This document shows positions 8,682-17,897 of a stretch of DNA of 64,000 nt, piece after piece. The DNA comes from Roseateles koreensis (GTDB lineage: Bacteria; Pseudomonadota; Gammaproteobacteria; Burkholderiales; Burkholderiaceae_C), in NCBI RefSeq assembly GCF_028595305.1, contig NZ_JAQQXS010000007.1:1-64000 (forward strand), read 5' to 3'. A program made the position numbers and the translations under genes. Numbering within the stretch: the stretch's first letter is position 1; every line of letters starts with the position of its first letter. The notes under the pieces were generated by a model. It saw only the letters and a program-made list of their open reading frames with translations, was not told the origin of the DNA and searched no databases.

Positions 8682-9461
8682 ATGTGCATTTTTGTTGCCA
8701 AGATGCGGTCATTACAGTCCTTGCGGGCATGCCTGGCCGTGATGGCCTGGGGCCTGTTTCTGCCACCCGCGCCCGCGTCGGCAGAAACAGCCTCAATCGC
8801 TCCTGCAGCCCCGGCCAAATCCGCTGAAGAGCGCGCCCAGGCGCAGGCCGACCGCGTGTTCACCTGGATTAAGTTTCAGAACGAAGCCCCGGTCAAGAAG
8901 CCCGCTGCGGCAGCTGCCTCACCCACGCCGCCCGCCGCCAAACCTGTGTCCAAAGCGGTGACGGCGGCAAACGCTCCGCCAAAGCCCGCATCGCTCACCG
9001 CCAAGAGCGCCGAGCGTGACACCCGCGATCAAGAGACCATGGCCCTTGGCCACGCCCCCGTGGCCGCCAGCGCGGCGGCATTGCGCGTTGCGGCCGTTGA
9101 TGCGATACCGACCCCTACAGCCACGCCTGCACCTGAATCAACATCAGCACCCGCTCAAGCGCTTGCGGCGGTAGCGACGGCGACCGCTGCTGCGCCTGAA
9201 GTGGAGGCACCGCAGCTGCGCTTGATTCATCGCGTCGAGCCGGAGTTTCCTGCCCGCATGGCGCGGGATTTCAGCGGTGGATCGGTCGTGCTGCGTTTCG
9301 TGGTGCAGGCGGACGGTAGTGTTCAACAGGCTGAATCCGTGCGCGCCACCCACGCCAAGTTGGCAACTGCCGCTATCACCGCTGTGTCGCAATGGCGCTT
9401 TGCCCCGATTCCCCGCCCTCGCGAAGGGCGGGTGGAGATAGGCTTCAGACCGGAGGAGTGA
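8682..9461 (+). CDS. TonB-family C-terminal domain protein
   Basis: 259 residues. ATG at 8682 is preferred because GGGGAG lies about nine bases upstream; the downstream ATG 8703 would also leave a signal-like leader (LRACLAVMAWGLFLPPAPAS). The middle is a long Ala/Pro/Lys-rich linker expected to span the periplasm. The last 80 residues contain VEPEFPARMARDFSGGSVVL, then VVQADGSVQQAESV and WRFAPIPRPREG, the pattern of the TonB C-terminal domain that contacts TonB boxes. No exbB/exbD is adjacent. The 3' end overlaps convergent thiDE by 17 bases. It could transduce energy to a TonB-dependent receptor or be a TonB-like envelope protein of other role. Confidence 0.7.
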   Translation: MCIFVAKMRSLQSLRACLAVMAWGLFLPPAPASAETASIAPAAPAKSAEERAQAQADRVFTWIKFQNEAPVKKPAAAAASPTPPAAKPVSKAVTAANAPPKPASLTAKSAERDTRDQETMALGHAPVAASAAALRVAAVDAIPTPTATPAPESTSAPAQALAAVATATAAAPEVEAPQLRLIHRVEPEFPARMARDFSGGSVVLRFVVQADGSVQQAESVRATHAKLATAAITAVSQWRFAPIPRPREGRVEIGFRPEE

Positions 9462-11085
9462 GGGGGCGCCGCGCCCGCCCGTTCATCCAGGCGGTTTGAA
9501 AGTGCCGCAAATCGGCGGCACTCATGTCGGGCTTGAGCGCGCGCACCAGGCAGGCCGCCGCTGCACCCGTTTCGGCGCAGTCTTGCACCTGCTCAGGCGA
9601 TAGCAGCCCGCCAATCGCCACGACGGGGCATCCCGCCATGGTGGCCCACCAACGCAGATTGCGCATGCCTTGGGGCCGCCAGGGCATGTCTTTGGTGGTG
9701 GTCGGGTAGACGGGGCCGCAGGCGATGTAGTTGGGCGTCAGACCGCGGGCCCGGGCCAATTCCCATAAGCTGTGGCTGGACAGGCCGAGCCGGGCGCCGC
9801 TGTTCAAAATCTGGCTGCGCTCTTCGGGGTTCAGTGCGGCCCAATCTTCCTGCCCCAGATGCAGGGCGGTGGCGCCCGCCGCCAGTGCCTCACGCCAGTG
9901 GTCGTTGATCCAGAGTTGTCCGGGCTGTTGCTGTTGCTGTGCCAGTTTCAAACTCTGATGCAGGGCCTCTTGCACGTTCTCGCCGGACGCGGTTTTGATG
10001 CGCAGCTGCACCTGGCTCAGACCTTGAGCGAGCAGCGGACCGACTCGCGTGGCTTGGTCGGTGATGGCGTACAGCCCCAAGGTGGCTTGATCGGCGCCGG
10101 GGACGGGCCGGGCTGCCAAGGCCTGGCGCCAGCGCCTGAGCGTTTGGGGCGACGGCGTGGTTTCATCCGCAAAGCCCATCACCGGCATACAGCGTGGGTC
10201 CTGGATGAAGCTGCCCTCGGCCTTCACCGGCCCGGCGCCTGCGCCTGCGGCATAACCCTGGCGTACGGCTGACCAGCTGAGCATCTTCGCCAGCACCACG
10301 GCGTCGGCCAACGGGTAGCCTCGCGCCAGGGCCGCAGCGGCGGCGGTGGCGAAGGTGCAGCCGCTGCCGTGGTGGTGGCGCGAAGGCAGGCGGGGCAGTG
10401 CCAGCCAGCCTGCGACAGGGGGCTCGGCAGGCGCTTGGGCATCCAGCCAGTCCAGCGCCAGATGGGCGGCGCCTGGGGCGTTCAGATCGTCGCCTCCGGT
10501 GATGCACACGGTTTGCGCACCGGTGGCGAGCAGGTGGCGGGCCAGCGCGGGTGTTGTTGTGTCCGTTCGCTCGGCGAGTGATTCGGCCTCTCGTCGATTG
10601 GGTGTCAACAAGGTGGCGCGGGGTAGCAACAGCGTGCGGTAGGCCTGAACCAAGGCTGCGTTTGAAAAGGCCGCGCCGCCCGCTGTGGCGCTGAGCACAG
10701 GGTCGATGACGAGGGCCACCGGGCCGTCGCGCCGCAGTGCATCCACGCAGCGTGCCAGGCACTCGATGGCTTCAACGCTGGCCAGCAGCCCGCACTTGAT
10801 GGCGCGGGGGCGACAGTCTTGGGCCAGGGCATCGAGCTGTGCCTGCAACTGGGCCACAGGCACCGGGTGCACCGATTGCACGCCGAGCGAATTTTGCGCT
10901 GTGACGACCGCGACCACCGGGCACAGGTGAACGCCCATGGCGCTGGCGGCGCGCAGGTCGGCCGCGAGGCCCGCGCCGCCGCCGCTGTCCGTGCCGGCCA
11001 CACTCCAGATGATGGCCGGGCGATCGGCCGGCGCGGCGCCCGAGTCCAGTGACGACGGCAAGCAAGGATGGGGAAACCCTGTCAT
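9445..11085 (-). CDS. thiDE: Bifunctional HMP-P kinase / thiamine-phosphate synthase (ThiD-ThiE fusion)
   Basis: 546 residues. The N-terminal half (about residues 22-275) is a ribokinase-fold ThiD domain: VAGTDSGGGAGLAADLRA at the start and LPSRHHHGSGCTFATAAAAA for the anion hole, phosphorylating hydroxymethylpyrimidine. The C-terminal part (about 325-535) is a ThiE TIM barrel with LGLYAITD, WINDHWREALAAGATALHLG and IACGPVYPTTTKD, coupling HMP-PP to the thiazole phosphate. It is the last gene of the thiamine operon and its ATG overlaps the thiG stop by four bases. The two domains are separate enzymes in many bacteria; fusion is well known. Confidence 0.9.
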   Translation of the reverse strand: MTGFPHPCLPSSLDSGAAPADRPAIIWSVAGTDSGGGAGLAADLRAASAMGVHLCPVVAVVTAQNSLGVQSVHPVPVAQLQAQLDALAQDCRPRAIKCGLLASVEAIECLARCVDALRRDGPVALVIDPVLSATAGGAAFSNAALVQAYRTLLLPRATLLTPNRREAESLAERTDTTTPALARHLLATGAQTVCITGGDDLNAPGAAHLALDWLDAQAPAEPPVAGWLALPRLPSRHHHGSGCTFATAAAAALARGYPLADAVVLAKMLSWSAVRQGYAAGAGAGPVKAEGSFIQDPRCMPVMGFADETTPSPQTLRRWRQALAARPVPGADQATLGLYAITDQATRVGPLLAQGLSQVQLRIKTASGENVQEALHQSLKLAQQQQQPGQLWINDHWREALAAGATALHLGQEDWAALNPEERSQILNSGARLGLSSHSLWELARARGLTPNYIACGPVYPTTTKDMPWRPQGMRNLRWWATMAGCPVVAIGGLLSPEQVQDCAETGAAAACLVRALKPDMSAADLRHFQTAWMNGRARRPLTPPV

Positions 11086-11888
11086 GCCGGCCCCAGCAAA
11101 AAGGCGTGCCCGCTGACCGGTGTGGAGGGCCGGGCAAAGGCTTGCGGCGCCATGGTGCCGGCCAGATAGCCCTGCCGGCCAGCCCGCACCGAATCGCGAA
11201 AGGCAGCGGCCATGCCCACGGGGTCACGCGCTTGCGCCACTGCTGAGTTGAGGAGTACGGCATCAAAACCCAGCTCCAGCGCCTGCGCCGCGTGTGAGGG
11301 CGCGCCCAGGCCCGCGTCGATGATCAGCGTGGCGTCGGGCAGGCGCTCACGCAGGCTGCGCAAGCCGTGCAGGTTGAGCAGGCCCTGGCCCGAGCCGATG
11401 GGGGCGCCCCAGGGCATCAGCACCGCGCAACCGGCGTCGTCCAGCAGGCGCCGGCAAAGTACCAGGTCTTCGGTGCAATAGGGGAAGACGGTGAAGCCGT
11501 CTTTCACCAACTCGGTGGCGGCGCTCAGCAGCTCAAAGGGATCAGGTTGCAGGGTGTGCTCGTCACCGACCACCTCCAGCTTGAGCCAGGCGGTGCCATA
11601 CAGCTCCCGTGCCATTTGGGCCAGTTGAATGGCTTCGCGCGCGCTGCGGCAGCCGGCGGTGTTGGGCAGCAGGCGCGCGCCTTGCGACTGGGCCTGCCGC
11701 AAGGCCAGTGCGAGGGCGCCGTTGTCGCCGGCCTGCAGGGTGCGCTTGAGGCCCACGGTCAATACCTGGCATTCGGAGGCCTGAATGGCGTCCACCAGCG
11801 TTTGCGGGCTGGGGTAGCCGGCGCTGCCGAGAAAGAGGCGGCTGCCCAGCGGCTGGCCGTTGATGATGAGCGCGTCATGAGCGGGCAT
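11082..11888 (-). CDS. thiG: Thiazole synthase ThiG
   Basis: 268 residues, the normal length. ThiG condenses deoxyxylulose phosphate, dehydroglycine and the ThiS thiocarboxylate into the thiazole phosphate ring. Diagnostic blocks are SRLFLGSAGYPSPQTLVDAI, LPNTAGCRSAREAIQLAQMA, WLKLEVVGD (with the imine-forming lysine) and VLMPWGAPIGSGQGLLN. It lies between thiS and thiDE on the minus strand and is translationally coupled to thiDE. The imine donor should be the ThiO glycine oxidase encoded two genes upstream, as in aerobes that lack ThiH. Confidence 0.93.
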   Translation of the reverse strand: MPAHDALIINGQPLGSRLFLGSAGYPSPQTLVDAIQASECQVLTVGLKRTLQAGDNGALALALRQAQSQGARLLPNTAGCRSAREAIQLAQMARELYGTAWLKLEVVGDEHTLQPDPFELLSAATELVKDGFTVFPYCTEDLVLCRRLLDDAGCAVLMPWGAPIGSGQGLLNLHGLRSLRERLPDATLIIDAGLGAPSHAAQALELGFDAVLLNSAVAQARDPVGMAAAFRDSVRAGRQGYLAGTMAPQAFARPSTPVSGHAFLLGPA

Positions 11889-11933
11889 GGGAATCCTTGA
11901 AGCTTTGATGCGGGGGGGCGTTGAGACTTGGCC

Positions 11934-12146
11934 TTAGCCGCCGACGATGGCCTTGAACAGCAGCACGGCGTCGCCGTCCTGCAGCAGCGTGGCGGGGCGA
12001 GCGGCGCGGGCGATGAATTGGCCGTTGAGGGCGGTGGCCACGCTGTCTGCGGGGCGGCCTTGCTCTTGCAGCAACTCAGCGAGCGAGAGCGGCGCGGGCC
12101 GTTGCAGGGTGAGTTCGTCGAGGTGGATGGTGATCGTCGTCTGCAT
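11934..12146 (-). CDS. thiS: Sulfur carrier protein ThiS
   Basis: 70 residues with the ubiquitin-like beta-grasp pattern and the obligatory C-terminal Gly-Gly (FKAIVGG), where the thiocarboxylate is formed. Start chosen at MQTTITIHLDE; the frame extends further upstream, but that extension would be encoded mostly by a hexanucleotide repeat (lysine-isoleucine pairs). The start codon is itself formed at the end of three AAAGAT repeats, so the translation start lacks a usual Shine-Dalgarno sequence. It sits between thiO and thiG in the operon. Confidence 0.88.
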   Translation of the reverse strand: MQTTITIHLDELTLQRPAPLSLAELLQEQGRPADSVATALNGQFIARAARPATLLQDGDAVLLFKAIVGG

Positions 12147-12162
12147 CTTTATCTTTATCTTT
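12145..12162 (-). repeat. Three tandem AAAGAT hexamers at the thiS start
   Basis: On the minus strand AAAGAT is repeated three times, the last copy supplying the AT of the thiS start codon. The repeat fills most of the 22-base gap between the thiO stop (12169) and thiS, where a ribosome binding site would normally be. Confidence 0.85.
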
Positions 12163-12168
12163 ATGGCG

Positions 12169-13242
12169 TCACGCCAGGCTGCCCAGGCCACTCTGGCTCA
12201 GAAGTGCTTGAACGAGCGCGGGGGCTAACAGCCAGCCGTGGCGGTACAGGCCGTTGAGTTGCAGCAGGCCGGGCGCGCAATGGGCCTGGGGCTTGTTGTC
12301 GGGCAGGGCGGGGCGCAGATTGCGGTCGAGCCGCAGGATGCGGGCTTCACTCAGCGAGGGCATCACGCTGTGGGCCGCGGCCATCAGCTCCACGGCACTT
12401 TGCAGGCTGACTTCGCTGCGGTCCTCGCTTTCGATCTCGCTGGCGCCCAGCATCAATTCCGACTCGCTGCGCGGCACCAGATAGACCCGGTAGCGTGGGT
12501 GCAGCAAGCGCACCGGGCGGCGCAAGGCGTGGCCGGGCAGTTGCAGCTGCACCACCTCGCCGCGCACGCCGCGCAGGGGCAACTGGGGCCGGGCGCCCAG
12601 GCCCCGGGTGTCGATCACCCAGTCGGCGTCGATGCAGCGACCATCGGCCAGTTGCAGGCGCCGCGCGCCGGTGTGGGTGACCGGCTGCTGCCAATGCCAT
12701 TGCACATCGCCCAGGCTGGCGCCCGCGTGCAGGGCGGCCATGGCTTGGGGCGGGTGAATCAGCCCTTCGCCGGGCAGCAGCCAGCTGTGCAGGCCGGTGT
12801 GCTGCAGCGCCGGCTCCAGCGCCTGCAACTCGGCACTGCTTAAGGCTTGCGCAGCGGCGGGTGAATCTGGCTGAGGCGCCGCGTTCAGGCGCGCCAGGAT
12901 GCGCTGGGCTGAGCCCAGGTCCTGGCGATGCGCCACCAGCAGGCTGCCTTGCGTTTCAAGGCGCACCGTTTGCGGCAGCTGCGCGGTGATCAGCGGCCAC
13001 AGGCGCAGCGATTGCCAGCCCAGCGCGGCCACGTCGGCCTCGGCCTTTTCCAGCTCGGCCAGGGGGCTCAACATGCCGGCTGCGGTGAAGGCTGCCGCGC
13101 CATGGCCGTCAAATCGCGGTGCCGGGCCGGGGCCGGCGTCAAACACCTGCACGGGGTGGCCGGCCCGGCTCAGTGCCCAGGCAAACATGCGGCCGGCCAG
13201 GCCGGCGCCGGCGATTGCCACGGTTTGGGCAGGGCGGCTCAT
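12169..13242 (-). CDS. thiO: FAD-dependent glycine oxidase ThiO
   Basis: 357 residues of the DAO flavoenzyme family. The FAD-binding Rossmann motif VAIAGAGLAGRMFAWALS is at residues 8-25. A second conserved part, WVIDTRGLGARPQLPLRGVR, fits the substrate/FAD domain, and ARILRLDRNLRPALPDNKPQ the C-terminal FAD contact. It oxidises glycine to dehydroglycine for thiazole formation. It starts two bases after the thiC stop and is followed by thiS, so co-transcription is clear. The GRMFAWAL segment replaces the usual G-x-s-x-A-x-x-L, a minor variation. Confidence 0.88.
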   Translation of the reverse strand: MSRPAQTVAIAGAGLAGRMFAWALSRAGHPVQVFDAGPGPAPRFDGHGAAAFTAAGMLSPLAELEKAEADVAALGWQSLRLWPLITAQLPQTVRLETQGSLLVAHRQDLGSAQRILARLNAAPQPDSPAAAQALSSAELQALEPALQHTGLHSWLLPGEGLIHPPQAMAALHAGASLGDVQWHWQQPVTHTGARRLQLADGRCIDADWVIDTRGLGARPQLPLRGVRGEVVQLQLPGHALRRPVRLLHPRYRVYLVPRSESELMLGASEIESEDRSEVSLQSAVELMAAAHSVMPSLSEARILRLDRNLRPALPDNKPQAHCAPGLLQLNGLYRHGWLLAPALVQALLSQSGLGSLA

Positions 13243-13244
13243 GC

Positions 13245-15414
<2,170 letters not shown>

Positions 15415-15495
15415 GCGGCCAGTATAGGTGCTCGGACAAGGTGGGGGGCTCGGCGCTGACGGGCCCATAGGGCAGCACGTCGTATGAATTCCGAC

Positions 15496-15537
15496 CGTTC
15501 GACCGATTTTCGAACGCCCGTCCGAGTCGCCGGACGG
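15496..15537 (+). promoter_or_regulatory. Two inverted repeats upstream of acxA: candidate AcxR enhancer sites
   Basis: Inverted repeat 1 is CGTTCG (15496-15501), nine bases, CGAACG (15511-15516). Inverted repeat 2 is CCGTCCG (15518-15524), six bases, CGGACGG (15531-15537). They lie about 85-125 bases upstream of a sigma-54 type promoter, where upstream activating sites for such regulators are expected. Binding by AcxR is inferred. Confidence 0.5.
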
Positions 15538-15619
15538 TCGTGCCGGGCCTGCGGGATTCCCCTTGGGGCATCAATCAAATCATGGACTTAGGCGGGCGTT
15601 GACTCGCCCGTGGTGGACC

Positions 15620-15635
15620 TGGCATGCCTGCTGCA
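15620..15635 (+). promoter_or_regulatory. Sigma-54 promoter of the acx operon
   Basis: TGGCATGCCTGCTGCA matches the -24/-12 consensus TGGCACG-N4-TTGCA with two mismatches; the invariant GG (15621-15622) and GC (15633-15634) have the required ten-base gap. It is 55 bases before the acxA ATG. A sigma-54 activator gene (acxR) is downstream in the same cluster. Confidence 0.75.
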
Positions 15636-15689
15636 TGAAATGGGTCGGGCGCAGTGGCGCTCAACTCAGTCAAAAACAGGAGACAGTTC

Positions 15690-17873
15690 ATGCAAGTTCA
15701 GTCGCAGGTGCAGGTGATGGGCATCGATGCCGGGGGCACGATGACCGACACCTTCTTTGTCCGCGAAGACGGCCGCTTTGTGGTCGGCAAGGCCCAGAGC
15801 AATCCGGCCGATGAATCGCTGGCGATCTACAACTCGTCGCAAGACGCTTTGGCGCATTGGAAGCGGGAGGTGGACGATGTGTTCCCCGAGCTCGTGACGT
15901 GCGTCTACTCCGGCACGGCCATGCTCAACCGCGTGGTGCAGCGCAAGGGCCTGGACGTGGGCCTGATGGTCAACAAGGGCTTCGAGCACGTGCACTCCAT
16001 GGGCCGCGCAATCCAGAGTTATCTGGGCTACGCGCTGGAAGAGCGCATTCACCTGAACACCCACCGCTATGACGAGCCGTTGGTGCCCCTGAAGCGCACC
16101 CGTGGCGTGACCGAGCGCACCGATGTGCAAGGCACGATCGTTATTGCGTTGCGTGAAGACGAGGTGCGGCAGGCCACGCGTGAGCTGGTGGCCGTGGGCG
16201 CCAAGGCCATCGTGATCTGCTTTTTGCAATCGCACAAAAACGGCACCAGCGAGCAACGCGCCCGCGATGTTTGCCGCGACGAACTGAAGAAGCTGAAGGC
16301 CGATATTCCGGTGTTCGCCTCGGTGGACTACTACCCGCAGCGCAAAGAAAGCCACCGGATGAACACCACCATCCTGGAGGCCTATGCTGCTGAACCTTCG
16401 CGTCAGACGCTGAAGCTGGTCAGCGACCGCTTCAAGAAGCACGGCGCCAAGTTCGACCTGCGCGTGATGGCCACGCACGGCGGCACCATCAGCTGGAAGG
16501 CCAAGGAGTTGGCACGCACCATCGTCTCCGGCCCCATTGGCGGCGTGATCGGCGCCAAGCTGTTGGGTGAGGCGCTGGGCGACGAGAACATTGCCTGCTC
16601 CGACATCGGCGGTACCAGCTTCGACATGGCCTTGATCACCAAGGGCAGCTTCGCCATTGCGTCCGACCCGGACATGGCGCGCCTGGTGTTGTCCTTGCCG
16701 CTGGTGACCATGGACTCGGTCGGTGCGGGCGCGGGCAGCTTTGTGCGCCTGGACCCCTACAGCGGCTCCATCAAGCTGGGCCCTGATTCAGCCGGCTATC
16801 GCGTGGGCACTTGCTGGCCAGACAGCGGCCTGGACACGGTCTCGGTGTCTGACTGCCACGTGGTGCTGGGCTATCTGAACCCTGAGAACTTCCTGGGCGG
16901 CGCCATCAAGCTGGACGTGCAGCGTGCGCGTGACCACATCAAGGCGCAGATCGCCGACCCGTTGGGCCTCACGGTGGAAGACGCCGCAGCCGGTGTGATC
17001 GAGTTGCTGGACCTGCAACTGCGCGAGTACCTGCGCTCCAACGTCAGCGCCAAGGGTTATAGCCCGACCGACTTTGTCTGCTTCAGCTACGGTGGCGCCG
17101 GCCCCGTGCATACCTACGGTTATACCGAAGGCCTGGGCTTCAAGGACGTGGTGGTGCCGGCTTGGGCGGCGGGCTTCTCGGCCTTTGGCTGCGCTTGTGC
17201 CGACTTCGAGTACCGCTACGACAAGAGCGTGGACTTGGCCGTGCCGCAGCATGCCTCGGCTGAAGCCAAGATCAGCGCTGCGCAGACCATCCAGCAAGCC
17301 TGGAGCGATCTGGCCGCCAAGGTGATCGAGGAGTTCCGCATTAACGGCTTCGATGCCAAGGACGTGATTTTGCGCCCCGGCTATCGCATGCAGTACATGG
17401 GCCAGTTGAACGACTTGGAAATCAATTCTCCGGTGGCCCAGGCGGCCACTGAAAAAGACTGGGATCTGATCGCCGATGCGTTTGAAAACACCTACGGCCG
17501 GGTCTACGCCAGTTCGGCCCGCTCGCCCGAGTTGGGCTTCTCGGTCACTGGGGCGATCATGCGCGGCATGGTGGTCACGCAAAAGCCGGTGCTGCCTGAA
17601 GACCCCATGGGCGGCCCCACGCCGCCTTCCGAAGCGCTGGTCGGCACACGGCCGCTGTACCGGCACAAGCGGTGGTTCGACGCCGTGATCTGGAAGATGG
17701 AGTCGCTGAAGGCCGGCAACGAAATCACCGGCCCCGCCATCATCGAATCCGACGCCACCACCTTTGTCGTGCCCGAGGGCTTCAGCACGGTGCTGGACAA
17801 GCATCGCTTGTTCCATTTGCGTGAGGTGGGCAAGAAAGCGGCGCTGATCAAACCCGCAAAGTCCGCCAAATAA
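15690..17873 (+). CDS. acxA: Acetone carboxylase beta subunit
   Basis: 727 residues of the hydantoinase A/oxoprolinase family. The start MQVQSQVQVMGIDAGGTMTD follows AGGAGACA at a proper distance and leads straight into the actin-like ATPase phosphate loop (GIDAGGTMTDTFF). Further blocks are TIVSGPIGGVIGAKLLGE, CSDIGGTSFDMALI and YGGAGPVHTYGYTEGLG. Acetone carboxylase is an (alpha beta gamma)2 enzyme that uses ATP to phosphorylate acetone and bicarbonate and makes acetoacetate; this subunit carries nucleotide chemistry. It is followed at 24 bases by acxB. A close alternative is acetophenone carboxylase or another hydantoinase, but the three-gene order with a short gamma subunit favours acetone carboxylase. 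Confidence 0.9.
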   Translation: MQVQSQVQVMGIDAGGTMTDTFFVREDGRFVVGKAQSNPADESLAIYNSSQDALAHWKREVDDVFPELVTCVYSGTAMLNRVVQRKGLDVGLMVNKGFEHVHSMGRAIQSYLGYALEERIHLNTHRYDEPLVPLKRTRGVTERTDVQGTIVIALREDEVRQATRELVAVGAKAIVICFLQSHKNGTSEQRARDVCRDELKKLKADIPVFASVDYYPQRKESHRMNTTILEAYAAEPSRQTLKLVSDRFKKHGAKFDLRVMATHGGTISWKAKELARTIVSGPIGGVIGAKLLGEALGDENIACSDIGGTSFDMALITKGSFAIASDPDMARLVLSLPLVTMDSVGAGAGSFVRLDPYSGSIKLGPDSAGYRVGTCWPDSGLDTVSVSDCHVVLGYLNPENFLGGAIKLDVQRARDHIKAQIADPLGLTVEDAAAGVIELLDLQLREYLRSNVSAKGYSPTDFVCFSYGGAGPVHTYGYTEGLGFKDVVVPAWAAGFSAFGCACADFEYRYDKSVDLAVPQHASAEAKISAAQTIQQAWSDLAAKVIEEFRINGFDAKDVILRPGYRMQYMGQLNDLEINSPVAQAATEKDWDLIADAFENTYGRVYASSARSPELGFSVTGAIMRGMVVTQKPVLPEDPMGGPTPPSEALVGTRPLYRHKRWFDAVIWKMESLKAGNEITGPAIIESDATTFVVPEGFSTVLDKHRLFHLREVGKKAALIKPAKSAK

Positions 17874-17897
17874 ACCCAGGCAATCAGGAGACACACC

